64,000 bases of DNA, from positions 43,656-107,655 of the forward strand of contig JAFQMS010000010.1 of the NCBI GenBank assembly GCA_017396145.1. The letters are read 5' to 3'. The translations under genes and the position numbers were made by a program. The notes under the pieces were generated by a model. It was not told the origin of the DNA. It ran no database searches and saw only the letters and a list, made by a program, of their open reading frames with translations. This DNA comes from Lachnospiraceae bacterium. Lineage in GTDB: Bacteria > Bacillota > Clostridia > Lachnospirales > Lachnospiraceae. Below, one piece after another: positions 50,068 to 59,467 of the stretch (positions within the stretch are counted from its first letter, which is position 1; each line of letters opens with the position of its first letter).

Positions 50068-50760
50068 ATGTTTGATTCAATTTTTAAAGAAGGAGCAGTA
50101 GTGCTTAGCACCCTTAATGGGAAAACGGCAATAATGACAATAGGTGCTGCACTAATTGTAGGACTACTCACATCTGTTGTGTATTATCTGGTGTCAGATA
50201 AGAATACAGTTTCGTCAAATCTTATGGTGACATTAGTTGTTGTACCAGCGATTGTATCAGTGATGATTTATCTCATAGGCAGTAATGTGGCGACGGCATT
50301 TACTCTTGCCGGAGTAAGTACGCTTGTAAGGTTTAGAAGTGTTCCCGGGGATTCTAAGGATATTACATTCATTTTCATGACTCTTTGCTCGGGGTTAGCC
50401 ATAGGAATGGGCTACGTTACATATTCTTTTGCTTTTTCTGCAATCTTTCTTGCTGTGGTATTAATAGTATCGATTCTTGCCAGCAAGATGGTAAAAAGTG
50501 AGAGCAAAATGTTAAAGATAGTTATACCTGAGAATCTCAACTATGAAGATGCATTTGCGGATTTGTTTAAACAGTATACAAGGAATGTAAGGCTCGAAAG
50601 GGTTAAGACAATTAATCTTGGAACACTATTTGAATTAACATATATAATTGAAATAAAATCGGGTATTAATGAAAAGGAACTCATTGACGGACTAAGAACC
50701 CGTAATGGTAATCTTAATATTATTCTAGGTTTGGCTGAGACAAGGGCAGACAGATTATAA
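50068..50760 (+). CDS. DUF4956 membrane protein, partner of the VTC protein
   Basis: About 230 residues. Four predicted membrane spans (about 24-46, 53-70, 80-100, 108-135) are followed by a cytoplasmic alpha/beta domain (about 145-230). AGVSTLVRFRSVPGDSKDITFIF is the family hallmark. In bacteria DUF4956 proteins are regularly adjacent to VTC-domain genes and may form the membrane part of a polyphosphate or related machine. GGAGG lies 5 bases before ATG 50068, better than the ATG at 50056. Confidence 0.85.
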   Translation: MFDSIFKEGAVVLSTLNGKTAIMTIGAALIVGLLTSVVYYLVSDKNTVSSNLMVTLVVVPAIVSVMIYLIGSNVATAFTLAGVSTLVRFRSVPGDSKDITFIFMTLCSGLAIGMGYVTYSFAFSAIFLAVVLIVSILASKMVKSESKMLKIVIPENLNYEDAFADLFKQYTRNVRLERVKTINLGTLFELTYIIEIKSGINEKELIDGLRTRNGNLNIILGLAETRADRL

Positions 50761-50842
50761 TAATTGAAATTTGATTAAAAACTTATAATTTTTTTGCAAT
50801 TTGATGTATATAGAGTTATAATTAGATAAACTACGAATAAAA

Positions 50843-50881
50843 AAAGCAGGAACAAAGCATAAAGTGGTTTGTCCCTGCTTT
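50843..50881 (+). terminator. Hairpin downstream of the DUF4956 gene
   Basis: AAAGCAGGAACAAA pairs with TTTGTCCCTGCTTT around an 11-base loop (one A-C mismatch). T tract on + is short (CTTTATA), while the A tract on the 5' side is long. It may be bidirectional. Confidence 0.6.
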
Positions 50882-50908
50882 ATAACGTTATTACAAAGAG
50901 GTGATAAA

Positions 50909-52063
50909 ATGGTATTAGAGCATAAGTGTCCGCTGTGTGGCGGAATTATGAATTTTAATCCTGCAAAGGCAAAACTTGTGTGTGAGTATTGCGATTCTGA
51001 GTTTTCTCCTGAAGAAGTAGAAGATAAATTAAAGGATCCTAATGCTGCGAAAGGGATGTCTGATGAAGAACTTAAAGCAGCCCAAGAGGGTATGGGGGAT
51101 GTGAATACAGCAGGATTATTTGGTGAGTCAGAGGCAAATTACGAAGGAGGACAAGGGGCAACATTTTCAGAAGAAGATGCTGACAATATGGTTCAGTTTT
51201 GCTGTGAGGCTTGTGGAGCGGTTCTTGTAACAGATAAGAATATAGCGTCAACTACTTGTAGTTATTGTGATTCCCCAATGATTATAGGTGCAAGATTGTC
51301 TGGAGAATTGTCACCGGATATAATTATTCCATTTAAATTTGATAAAAAAGCCGCTACAGAGAAATTCAATGAATGGAAGAGAAAGGGTATGTTCCATCCA
51401 AAAGAATTTAAGAAGGCAACAAAAGTTAAAGAGTTAAAGGGACAGTATGTTCCGTTTTGGTTCTTTGATTTAAGTAGTGATGGTGAGATTGAAGCTGTTG
51501 GTACCAAGGTCAGAACTTATACCAGAGGAAATTATCGATATACAGAAACAAGTTATTTTGATGTTGGAAGAAGATTTAATCTTACATTTAATGACTTGCC
51601 GGCAGATGCGTCAGAGCGTATGGATGACAAGGTTATGGATATGCTTGAACCATTTGACAAAAAAGATTTTGTACCTTTTTCAACACCTTATCTTACAGGT
51701 TTTGTTGCAGAAAAATATGATTATAATGATAAGGCGCTCTTTAAGAGAATTCATGGAAGAGCAACTAAATATACTACTGATTATATTAGAGGTACATGCA
51801 ATCAGTATAATAGCATAAAGATTAATCGTTCTAATATCAATATTACACCAGACCGTACGAGATATGCCCTTTTGCCTATATGGTTCTTTAACTATAAGTA
51901 TAAAGGTGAGATGTATTCTTTTACCATGAATGGACAGACAGGTAAAGTGATTGGAAAACCACCAATTAGTAAGCCTAAGGTTGTAGGATTTTTCTTTGCA
52001 TCAACAGGAGTGCTTTTTGCAGCCTTTAGCCTGTTATCTATGCTGATGGGAGGTGGCTTCTAA
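50909..52063 (+). CDS. Zinc-ribbon protein with C-terminal membrane segment (TFIIB-type zinc ribbon family)
   Basis: About 384 residues. Two zinc ribbons are visible: CPLCGGIMNFN with CEYCDSEF (Cys near residues 8, 11, 26, 29), and a second CCEACGAVLV with CSYCDSPM (about residues 90-112). The rest is a beta-rich domain with IPFKFDKKAATEKF and PVWFF-like YVPFWFFDLSSDGE, and it ends in one membrane span (VGFFFASTGVLFAAFSLL). It opens a six-gene run with TPM, Asn-rich, MoxR, DUF58 and transglutaminase genes. AGAGGTGAT before ATG 50909 decides the start. Confidence 0.8.
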   Translation: MVLEHKCPLCGGIMNFNPAKAKLVCEYCDSEFSPEEVEDKLKDPNAAKGMSDEELKAAQEGMGDVNTAGLFGESEANYEGGQGATFSEEDADNMVQFCCEACGAVLVTDKNIASTTCSYCDSPMIIGARLSGELSPDIIIPFKFDKKAATEKFNEWKRKGMFHPKEFKKATKVKELKGQYVPFWFFDLSSDGEIEAVGTKVRTYTRGNYRYTETSYFDVGRRFNLTFNDLPADASERMDDKVMDMLEPFDKKDFVPFSTPYLTGFVAEKYDYNDKALFKRIHGRATKYTTDYIRGTCNQYNSIKINRSNINITPDRTRYALLPIWFFNYKYKGEMYSFTMNGQTGKVIGKPPISKPKVVGFFFASTGVLFAAFSLLSMLMGGGF

Positions 52064-52065
52064 TT

Positions 52066-52878
52066 ATGACGACAAAAAGAATGAACAGAATACTTGCTTT
52101 GTTTTGTACTTTTGCAATTGCAATAATGATGGTGTTGCCAGTAACAGCAAAAGCACAGGAGATTAAACTTTTTTCAGAATTAGGAGTTAGTGACGAAGAA
52201 AGACATGTATTTGACGGTGCAGGTTTTTATTCTGAAAAAGAGATAGAAGAATTAGAAGAACGTTGTGAGGAGATATCTAAGGAATTCAATACAGATGTCA
52301 TTATTGCGACAATTAAAGGATATAGCGGAAATATTGACAAGGCGGATATGGAGATTGAGACTGCCAGATATGGTGGAATTAATCGTAAATGTGCTAATAT
52401 GCTTATCGTTGATATATTAAGCCGTGATATTAGAGTAAAGAGTATTGAAGGTAGTAAGAACAATGACAACTGGATGGAAAGTCCACTTTGCGATTACATA
52501 TACGAAAAGATTAAGTCCTCTTTCAGTAGTAGTAATTACTATGATGGAACACAAGAGTACTTAGACCTTCTAGAGAAATACCTTCCAAAGGACAAAGGTT
52601 TTAATCCGAACAATATACTTTATAATCCACTCTTTCACTTGGGTGCTGCTATAATTATTAGTGCTATTATTGTTGCAACTCAGGTAGCAGGAGCAGGTGG
52701 TAAGGTAACCGTTTCTGAAAAAGATTATTTGCTCGGTGCTGAAGCAAAAGTGGATAGAAGAGATATCTTTCTTAGAAAGACAGTTACAAAAACTAAAATC
52801 GAGTCAAGCAGCGGTGGCGGCGGTGGCCGTAGCGGCGGTGGCGGCGGTGGCCGTGGTGGCGGTGGCGGTAAGTTCTAG
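52066..52878 (+). CDS. TPM-domain membrane protein with Gly-rich tail
   Basis: 270 residues. A signal peptide (about 1-30, ending AKAQE), then a TPM domain (about 40-175) with ERCEEISKEFNTDVIIATIKGY and NMLIVDILSRDIRVKSIEG. A membrane span follows (about 191-208). The C-terminus is a Gly/Ser/Arg-rich low-complexity tail in which runs of Gly alternate with Arg, ending GGGGGKF. TPM domains occur in membrane proteins and in the PsbP/Psb32 and repair contexts and can have phosphatase activity. It starts 2 bases after the zinc ribbon gene. Confidence 0.85.
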   Translation: MTTKRMNRILALFCTFAIAIMMVLPVTAKAQEIKLFSELGVSDEERHVFDGAGFYSEKEIEELEERCEEISKEFNTDVIIATIKGYSGNIDKADMEIETARYGGINRKCANMLIVDILSRDIRVKSIEGSKNNDNWMESPLCDYIYEKIKSSFSSSNYYDGTQEYLDLLEKYLPKDKGFNPNNILYNPLFHLGAAIIISAIIVATQVAGAGGKVTVSEKDYLLGAEAKVDRRDIFLRKTVTKTKIESSSGGGGGRSGGGGGGRGGGGGKF

Positions 52879-52932
52879 CCACAAACTTGTGATTGATATA
52901 TGCAATTAATGAAAGGAAAAGGGTGACTTCAT

Positions 52933-53253
52933 ATGGAAAACAATATGAATAATGCTAATGATAATTCCAAGATTATTAATAATATGAATCAAATGGTTAA
53001 TATTTGTAATAGTATGAATACAGGAGATAATTCCTTCGCTCAATTTGGAATGGTTCTTGGAGCCGGAATAGAGGGTGGTGCAGATTCTATGCCTATGCAT
53101 ATGGCTGCAATGCTTGGAGGCATTTCCATGATGAATAACCCTAATCCTAACATGGGAATGAATAATACTAATATGGGTATGAATAATGGCAATATGATGA
53201 ATACGGCTGTTAATCCGGATATGGGAAATAACAATAATGGAGGGATAAATTGA
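52933..53253 (+). CDS. Small Asn/Met/Gly-rich low-complexity protein
   Basis: 106 residues, no known domain. Asn, Met and Gly dominate, with repeats of the type NMGMNNTNMGMNNGNM near the C-terminus (about residues 73-89). A more ordered middle, FGMVLGAGIEGGADSMPMHMAAMLGGISM, could be a short hydrophobic helix. It overlaps the following MoxR start (TTG 53250) by 4 bases and lies inside the zinc ribbon-TPM-MoxR operon, so it is a genuine operon member rather than a spurious frame. The role is unknown. Confidence 0.7.
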   Translation: MENNMNNANDNSKIINNMNQMVNICNSMNTGDNSFAQFGMVLGAGIEGGADSMPMHMAAMLGGISMMNNPNPNMGMNNTNMGMNNGNMMNTAVNPDMGNNNNGGIN

Positions 53254-54188
53254 ACGAAATATTAGAAAAGATTAATAGGGCTACAAAAGAGATTAAAAAA
53301 GTAATAATTGGCAAAGATGATATTGTTGATAAGATCATGGCGGCCATAGTAGCAGATGGACATGTATTGCTAGAGGATATTCCGGGAGTTGGTAAAACAA
53401 CTCTTGCCCTTGCTTTTTCTAAAGTAAGTGACCTTCTATATAAAAGAGTTCAGTTTACACCGGATGTTTTACCTACGGATGTAACAGGATTTTCTCTATA
53501 TAATAAGAAAACCAATGAGTTTGAGTATATGGAGGGAGCCTGCGTATGTAATCTTTTATTGGCTGATGAGATTAATAGAACTTCTCCAAAGACTCAGTCT
53601 GCACTTCTTGAGGTTATGGAAGAGGGGAAGGTTACAGTAGATGGGGTCACAAGAGACATTCCTAGGCCGTTTAATGTAATTGCAACCCAGAATCCTTTAG
53701 GTTCAGTGGGGACTCAAAAACTTCCTGAGTCTCAGTTGGACAGATTTATGATTAGACTTTCTATGGGGTATCCTGACAAGGAAAGTGAAATTAATATTTT
53801 AAAAGGTCAGGCAGAAAAGAAATTAGAAGGAATAGAGGGGATTATTACAGGTGAAGAGTTAATAATAGCACAACAGATGGCGGATAAGGTATTTGTCAGA
53901 GAAAGTATCTACGAATATGTAGTTGAACTTGTAAGAACAACAAGGACTAATCCATATACAAGTCTTGGCATGAGTCCTAGAGGTGCTATAGCGCTTCTTC
54001 GATTTGCAAAAGCCATAGCGTTTTTAGATGGAAGAGACTATGTATTGCCAAAAGATGTGCAGAAATCTTTATTTGACACGGGGATTCACAGAATTGTGTT
54101 AAGTCCAAGAGCAAATGCAGAGGGGCTTGATAATAAAGATGTTCTAGAGAGAATTATCGCTCTTACTGATGCTCCGGGGAATGCATAG
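53250..54188 (+). CDS. MoxR-family AAA+ ATPase
   Basis: 312 residues. Walker A is EDIPGVGKTTLALAF (about 38-52), Walker B is LLADEINRTSP (about 108-118), followed by the sensor segment NPLGSVGTQKLPESQLDRFM. MoxR ATPases act as chaperones that mature partner proteins, usually with an adjacent DUF58 protein as here. TTG start at 53250 overlapping the previous gene by 4 bases, with GGAGGG upstream. Confidence 0.93.
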   Translation: MNEILEKINRATKEIKKVIIGKDDIVDKIMAAIVADGHVLLEDIPGVGKTTLALAFSKVSDLLYKRVQFTPDVLPTDVTGFSLYNKKTNEFEYMEGACVCNLLLADEINRTSPKTQSALLEVMEEGKVTVDGVTRDIPRPFNVIATQNPLGSVGTQKLPESQLDRFMIRLSMGYPDKESEINILKGQAEKKLEGIEGIITGEELIIAQQMADKVFVRESIYEYVVELVRTTRTNPYTSLGMSPRGAIALLRFAKAIAFLDGRDYVLPKDVQKSLFDTGIHRIVLSPRANAEGLDNKDVLERIIALTDAPGNA

Positions 54189-54258
54189 TTGTTACCAAGT
54201 GAAAGTTTGGGGAATAACTTGATAATTCTTGGTGTGATTTTGAGGAAGGTAATAATGT

Positions 54259-55335
54259 ATGTCAGGTAAAAGAATAGAAAAGATATATATTAATAGAATT
54301 GCATATGGAATCCTATGTTTAATTATAGGATTCCTATTTGTGTTTTATTTGGATGCTATCACATTTACATTGCTTTTTTCATTCTTTGCTTTGCCTGTGG
54401 TTTCGTATATATTGTGTAAAAACTCTCTTTCAAAGATTAAAGGGCAAATATCATTTTCCAGTAAACAGATAACACAAGGAGAAGAAGTAAAACTTCATAT
54501 TGGTATAGATAATCTGGGATTTATGCCGGTTGCTAACGTAAAAGCAAAAGTACTAGTTTGGAACTGCTTTGCCGGGGAGAAAGAAGAATATGAAGTAAGT
54601 TTGCATGCTAAAAGTTACAAGGAAAGTGAAGTTGTTTTAAAGATTTCTAGCAAAAGTTGTGCGCTTATTAAAGCGGAATTTGTTTCGCTGTATATGTATG
54701 ATTATCTTAGAATGTATAAGACTAAGGTTAAGGAAGTGGCGGATGAGACTTTAGTTTATGTATTTCCGGAAAAACACAATTATGAATTGCAAAATGTATA
54801 TGGGAAGGAACAAGAAGAGGAGGCTAATAATGTTATTGGAGAGGATACATCTGAAATTGTGGATGTGAGGCCTTTTAGAAGAGGGGATAAGTTAAACAGG
54901 ATTCATTGGAAACTTACTTTAAAATGTGATGAAACCATGGTTAAGGAATTTGGAGATGTGTATGGTAACAGGTTCACCATAGGTTTTGAATTGTGCCAAA
55001 ACACAGACTATGAAATCTTAGATGACATTTTGGTTCTTTTATACGAAGTAGGAAAGAGGTTGGTAAGTGATAATAGGGAATTTGTGGTCAAATGGTACGA
55101 TGGATATAAAAATGTTTTTATGGAAAAAGAAATAGACAGTGTTGTAGGTTTGGACAAGGTATATAAAGAAGTGCTGGAAAGTGGTACGACTGCGGCGGAC
55201 GATATTTTGTATTCCCATGAAAAAGAAAAAAATAATAGACATTTTGTATATATAACTGCTAAGGATAATATCCCTAACTGTGAAGGTGAGGTCATGGGAG
55301 GTCCTTATGGAAAGGCGGTGCTTTTATGGATTTAA
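54259..55335 (+). CDS. DUF58-domain membrane protein
   Basis: 358 residues. Two N-terminal membrane spans (about 12-30 and 34-55) precede a beta domain and the DUF58 (VWA-like) region. The family mark is RPFRRGDKLNRIHWKLTLK at about residues 204-222, where an Arg-rich box and the W are conserved. It works with MoxR ATPases in surface protein or complex assembly. Overlaps the transglutaminase gene by 10 bases. Confidence 0.88.
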   Translation: MSGKRIEKIYINRIAYGILCLIIGFLFVFYLDAITFTLLFSFFALPVVSYILCKNSLSKIKGQISFSSKQITQGEEVKLHIGIDNLGFMPVANVKAKVLVWNCFAGEKEEYEVSLHAKSYKESEVVLKISSKSCALIKAEFVSLYMYDYLRMYKTKVKEVADETLVYVFPEKHNYELQNVYGKEQEEEANNVIGEDTSEIVDVRPFRRGDKLNRIHWKLTLKCDETMVKEFGDVYGNRFTIGFELCQNTDYEILDDILVLLYEVGKRLVSDNREFVVKWYDGYKNVFMEKEIDSVVGLDKVYKEVLESGTTAADDILYSHEKEKNNRHFVYITAKDNIPNCEGEVMGGPYGKAVLLWI

Positions 55336-57845
55336 AACTTATTGCCAAAAAAAGTGAGCCTATTGTTAAAGAAGAATATAAAAGAGGGATGAGCATATGT
55401 ATTGATAACGATAAATACAAAGAAATGCGTATGGGTGGAGATAGTATTTTCCGTTATGGGATAAATGCGTTAATTATATTTTTGCTGACGTTTTCGTGTA
55501 TGGAAAGTGCTATGACATCTTTTGATATTGAATACAACAAAGGGGTAACAGTATTCTTTTTGGTGATTTTTGCAGTGCTTATGGCATTTATGCATTTGAA
55601 TGCAGTGACAAAAACAGTAGGATATATAATTGTTATACTAGGCTTTGCGTATATGGTAATAGCCTTGCGACTTATTATTAATACAGGATTTTCCCATATT
55701 GTTAATATTGTTACGGAAGCCATAGAAGAAGAATTTATGCTTCCGATTATTAGACGTTTCCAATTATATTATGATGATGTGGAAATGTCTGTATCTGTAT
55801 GTCTGATTATTATTGGATTGGTAATTGCCCTGCTTTTAAATGTTGCAGTATCAGAATACATGAATCCGGTATTGGCGCTTTTGATAACATTTCCTATTAC
55901 TCAAATAGGTACTTACCTTGATTTGCCGCCTTCTAGAGGGGTTATGGCTATGTATGTGGGGGCTATTGCATCTATGGTTGTATTGCGACGCATGGGACTT
56001 GGAAAAGCAGCAATTAAAAACAGTGCGTATGAGTTTAAAGATGAAAAAGATGGGAAAAAGATAGTTTGCCAAGGCGATCCGGGATTCATTGCAAATGCTG
56101 GTGGTATAATAATAGGAAGTCTTTTTGTGCTGGCTATAGTTGTTAGTGCTGTTGTACCGGATAATTTTACGGTGTCGTACAAAAAATACATTAAAGTTTT
56201 TACAAACACTTATGCAAGAGAATTTGCCATAAAGGGTATAAGAATGTTTTTTGATACAGAGGGGAAAGGAGGACTAAACAACGGACGAATTGGTGATGTA
56301 GGAATTATTCATATGGATTATGAAACTGACTTGGAAGTTACATTTGTTCCGTTAAATAGTGAAAGGCAGTATCTTAGAAATTATATTGGCGTTGATTATT
56401 CGGGGAAAAACTGGAACAACACTTATCCGAATATAAAGAATTTTCACCGACTTTTGAATGATCATTCAACTGTTGATAAAACTTTTTACACAAGTTTTAT
56501 GGCAAAGGTTTTAGGTGCTAAGTATACTCAGGGAGAATTCCCGGCAGTTAAATCGAGAATGATAATAAAAGTTATAGACGGTGGGGAAAGAGACCATTAC
56601 ACTCCTTATTATTTGGATTATTCTGATTATGAGGATGTCTATCGCGTTGAAAAGGATGTTAGCATAGAGGCCAATACTTCTTTTGTCGAGCCGGTTAGTC
56701 TGTGGTTTTATCCTTACGAGAATCTGACAGGATACAGACTTGACGAATATATTGATGGAAAAGGAATATTAGAAGATGGAGACTTGATGGTAGAAAGTTT
56801 GTATTACCATAGAGTGGTGAAATCTGGCAATCTAGATGTTCCTAAAGAGTGTAAGAAAGCGGTAAAGAATATAATTGAGAAATATGATTTAAAAGGGGAT
56901 GACCCTGAACTTATATTTAAAATAGAGAAGATGTTTAGGGAGGATTACGAGTATAGTTTAATGCCCGGGTCTACACCAAAGGGAGAGGATTATGTAAGCT
57001 ATTTCCTTGAAGGTAATAAAAAAGGTTTTTGTGCTCATTTTTCTTCGGCAACCATAATGATTTTGCGAGAACTTGGGATACCAGCAAGGTATGTGGAAGG
57101 ATATGTAATAGACTGGGGCGAGATTCAAGATGGCGAAATACTTGATGAAGATTTAGATGAATGGATAAATATGTATGGGGAAAATGTGGAAGAGAGAATG
57201 AAGGGGCTTAAGGTTGTTAAGGCTGAAATTAGTGATGCCAAAGCCCATGCATGGGCAGAGATGTATGTGGAAGGATTTGGCTGGGTGCCAGTAGATGTAA
57301 CACCGCCGAGAAATGAAGAAGATGAGAACCCAAGGTTTGGCGGTCTGTTTAATCTGTTTGGTGATGGAAGCCAGGGAAATGCTATTGTGAATGTGGCTAC
57401 TACTATAGTGAAAAGTACAGCCAGGATTGCAATACTAGTATTGGTTTTGGTGTTCATTCTTGGAAGCGTATTTCTTGCTTCAAGAATGGGATATAAGAGA
57501 AGAGGTTTAAGAAATGGATTATGTAAAGGAGATGCATGTAGTAAACTGTTCAATTATTTCCTATATATAAAGTTGTTGCTAAAAGCAATGGGTATTGTTT
57601 CTAATAAATCAATGTTAGAACGAGAATATATAAAAATCTATGCTGATGAAGTAGGAATGGAAAGGCATCAAAGGCAGAAAGTGCAAAAAGTTTTAGAAAA
57701 ATCTATATATGCCAAGGAATTAAGTGAAGCAGACCAGTGTGACTGTGAGGAAGTAATAACTATATTAGAGGGTTATGTGCCGGTGATTAAAAAGAAGATT
57801 CCCCTGTTTAGAAAGATAGTATATTCTATATGGTATGGAATATAA
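55326..57845 (+). CDS. Membrane-embedded transglutaminase-like protein
   Basis: 839 residues. After ~40 cytoplasmic residues come six or seven membrane spans (to about residue 285), a large extracytoplasmic region, then the transglutaminase core. The catalytic triad is visible: Cys568 in GFCAHFSS, His near 640 in AHAWAEMYVEGFGW and Asp near 656 in VPVDVTPP. A final membrane span (about 700-722) and a cytoplasmic tail end the protein. TGase-like proteins next to MoxR and DUF58 are a common trio; substrate unknown. Overlaps the DUF58 gene by 10 bases. Confidence 0.9.
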   Translation: MDLKLIAKKSEPIVKEEYKRGMSICIDNDKYKEMRMGGDSIFRYGINALIIFLLTFSCMESAMTSFDIEYNKGVTVFFLVIFAVLMAFMHLNAVTKTVGYIIVILGFAYMVIALRLIINTGFSHIVNIVTEAIEEEFMLPIIRRFQLYYDDVEMSVSVCLIIIGLVIALLLNVAVSEYMNPVLALLITFPITQIGTYLDLPPSRGVMAMYVGAIASMVVLRRMGLGKAAIKNSAYEFKDEKDGKKIVCQGDPGFIANAGGIIIGSLFVLAIVVSAVVPDNFTVSYKKYIKVFTNTYAREFAIKGIRMFFDTEGKGGLNNGRIGDVGIIHMDYETDLEVTFVPLNSERQYLRNYIGVDYSGKNWNNTYPNIKNFHRLLNDHSTVDKTFYTSFMAKVLGAKYTQGEFPAVKSRMIIKVIDGGERDHYTPYYLDYSDYEDVYRVEKDVSIEANTSFVEPVSLWFYPYENLTGYRLDEYIDGKGILEDGDLMVESLYYHRVVKSGNLDVPKECKKAVKNIIEKYDLKGDDPELIFKIEKMFREDYEYSLMPGSTPKGEDYVSYFLEGNKKGFCAHFSSATIMILRELGIPARYVEGYVIDWGEIQDGEILDEDLDEWINMYGENVEERMKGLKVVKAEISDAKAHAWAEMYVEGFGWVPVDVTPPRNEEDENPRFGGLFNLFGDGSQGNAIVNVATTIVKSTARIAILVLVLVFILGSVFLASRMGYKRRGLRNGLCKGDACSKLFNYFLYIKLLLKAMGIVSNKSMLEREYIKIYADEVGMERHQRQKVQKVLEKSIYAKELSEADQCDCEEVITILEGYVPVIKKKIPLFRKIVYSIWYGI

Positions 57846-57878
57846 AATAAATCTTTTTTACAAATCTAAAAATACTAC

Positions 57879-57907
57879 TTGACGATGTGATACTATTTTG
57901 GTAGAAT
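57879..57907 (+). promoter_or_regulatory. Promoter for the NlpC/P60 hydrolase gene
   Basis: TTGACG (57879-57884), 17 bases, TAGAAT (57902-57907). It leaves a leader of about 130 bases. Confidence 0.7.
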
Positions 57908-57918
57908 GTCAATACAGA

Positions 57919-57940
57919 GTTTGTAACAAGTTTGTAACAA
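57919..57940 (+). repeat. Two 11-base tandem repeats in the NlpC/P60 leader
   Basis: GTTTGTAACAA occurs twice back to back, and a related CTGTAACAATTTG follows about 45 bases later. It is just downstream of the -10 box and could be an operator or a leader element. Confidence 0.6.
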
Positions 57941-58045
57941 GTGATGAAAAAATGAGAAAACGCAAGGATAAAATGCGTAATAACTCTGTAACAATTTGCT
58001 ATATGTTGTGGTTTGATTGTGCAGTGGCACAGAATGGAGTATCGC

Positions 58046-59353
58046 GTGAAGAAGACAGTTAAGTATGGTATATATTCGGCAGCAGGAACAGTAATGGCGG
58101 TAGCACTTGGTATGGCTTCAACGGCTATATGTACACCAAAGGCAGATAAAGAGAGCAATAAATATGTTAGTAGTCAGGTTATTATGACAACAGCAGGCGT
58201 TGATAATATGCATAACAAGGATGAAGAGTGGTATTCGTCAATTATTGCAGAGAGTGACAAGTTACTATCAGGTAACGAAACTGAAGTTGAAGATACAATT
58301 AGCAAAGAAGATATGGAAGAGATGAATTCTCTTCTCGAAGATGATAAAGAAGCGGACAAAGATTTAGTTGTTAAGGAACTATTGTATCCGGAACTTGAAG
58401 GTATCGCAGTTGCTAAAGTTGATTCTTATCTAAAGATTAGAAAAGAGCCTAATATAAACTCTCAGATTCTTGGAAAGTTATATAAAGGAACAGCAGGTAA
58501 AGTAGTTGCCGAAGAGAATCCTACAGAAGGTTGGACTAAGATTACATCTGGTTCCGTAACAGGATATGTAAGCAATGAATATATACTTGTGGGCGATGAT
58601 GCTGGAGAGTATGTAAAAAAGGTTTGCGATAGAGTGGCTTATGTTACTTGTGATTCGTTAAGAGTAAGAAAAGAACCAACTACAGATTCTAAGAAATTGG
58701 CCTCTATACCAAAGAATGAGAAGTGCGTAGTGTTAAAAACTTATGAAGGCTGGCTTAAAGTTCAAGTTGACGGAGACTTAATTGGATATGTATCTGATGA
58801 ATATGTTAAGGTAAGTTATGATTTGGGCAAGGCTATTTCTATAGAAGAAGAGAAAGCTGCTATTGAAGCAGAGAAAAAGAGACAAGAGCAAGAGCGCCTT
58901 GAAGCATTAGCTCAAAGCAATAAGAATAATAGCAACAAGAATAATTCTAATAAAGTAAATAATATTAACAATGCTAATACATCTCAGTTAAGAAAAGATA
59001 TTGTTAACTGTGCATTAAAGTATGTTGGTTATCCTTATGTACATGGTGGTAACAGCCTTACTAAAGGAACTGACTGTTCAGGATTTACAAAACTTATATA
59101 TAAGAAGTTTGGATATAATCTTGCAAGAACTCCTGGTGGACAGATTCCTAATGGTAAACGTGTTTCGAGAAGCGAATTGCAACCGGGAGATTTGGTGTTC
59201 TATATGAACTCTGCCGGAACAAGAGTGGGACATGTTGCTATGTATATAGGAAATAACAAGATTGTTCATGCAAGTAACAGAAGAGATGGAATCAAGATTT
59301 CTAATATGAATTATAGAAGTTATTACAGATTAGTAAGCATAATTAATGACTAA
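58046..59353 (+). CDS. Secreted NlpC/P60 (C40) peptidoglycan hydrolase with two SH3 domains
   Basis: About 435 residues. Signal peptide (about 1-30, KYGIYSAAGTVMAVALG). Two SH3 repeats, about residues 114-190 and 195-263, with YLKIRKEPNINSQI and SLRVRKEPTTDSKK. A Lys/Glu/Gln and Asn-rich linker is next, then the C40 domain. Catalytic Cys344 is in GTDCSGF, with His396 in VGHVAMY and His408 in IVHASNR. It cuts stem peptides of peptidoglycan outside the cell. GGAG at 58036-58039 lies 6 bases before GTG 58046 and decides the start. Confidence 0.92.
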   Translation: MKKTVKYGIYSAAGTVMAVALGMASTAICTPKADKESNKYVSSQVIMTTAGVDNMHNKDEEWYSSIIAESDKLLSGNETEVEDTISKEDMEEMNSLLEDDKEADKDLVVKELLYPELEGIAVAKVDSYLKIRKEPNINSQILGKLYKGTAGKVVAEENPTEGWTKITSGSVTGYVSNEYILVGDDAGEYVKKVCDRVAYVTCDSLRVRKEPTTDSKKLASIPKNEKCVVLKTYEGWLKVQVDGDLIGYVSDEYVKVSYDLGKAISIEEEKAAIEAEKKRQEQERLEALAQSNKNNSNKNNSNKVNNINNANTSQLRKDIVNCALKYVGYPYVHGGNSLTKGTDCSGFTKLIYKKFGYNLARTPGGQIPNGKRVSRSELQPGDLVFYMNSAGTRVGHVAMYIGNNKIVHASNRRDGIKISNMNYRSYYRLVSIIND

Positions 59354-59380
59354 CAGACGATATAGAATAAGAAAACAGTA

Positions 59381-59404
59381 TGGGATATCCTTTTGGGTAT
59401 CCCA
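59381..59404 (+). terminator. Hairpin after the NlpC/P60 gene
   Basis: TGGGATA pairs with TATCCCA around a 10-base loop in which the TCC and GGG may add three more pairs. Then TTGTGTGTTTTG. It is a modest terminator. Confidence 0.6.
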
Positions 59405-59467
59405 TTGTGTGTTTTGAAATAGTATGGTATATTATGAAAATAAAGTGTTAAAAATGAAAGGAATACT

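Noticed and set aside
52795-52878. Gly-coding run of GGC/GGT repeats as a DNA repeat element
   Set aside because: It is the in-frame Gly/Arg tail of the TPM protein and shows no sign of a mobile or regulatory repeat.
57846-58045. A c-di-AMP (ydaO-type) riboswitch before the P60 hydrolase gene
   Set aside because: The 200-base gap lacks the conserved riboswitch segments; only a promoter and short tandem repeats are visible.
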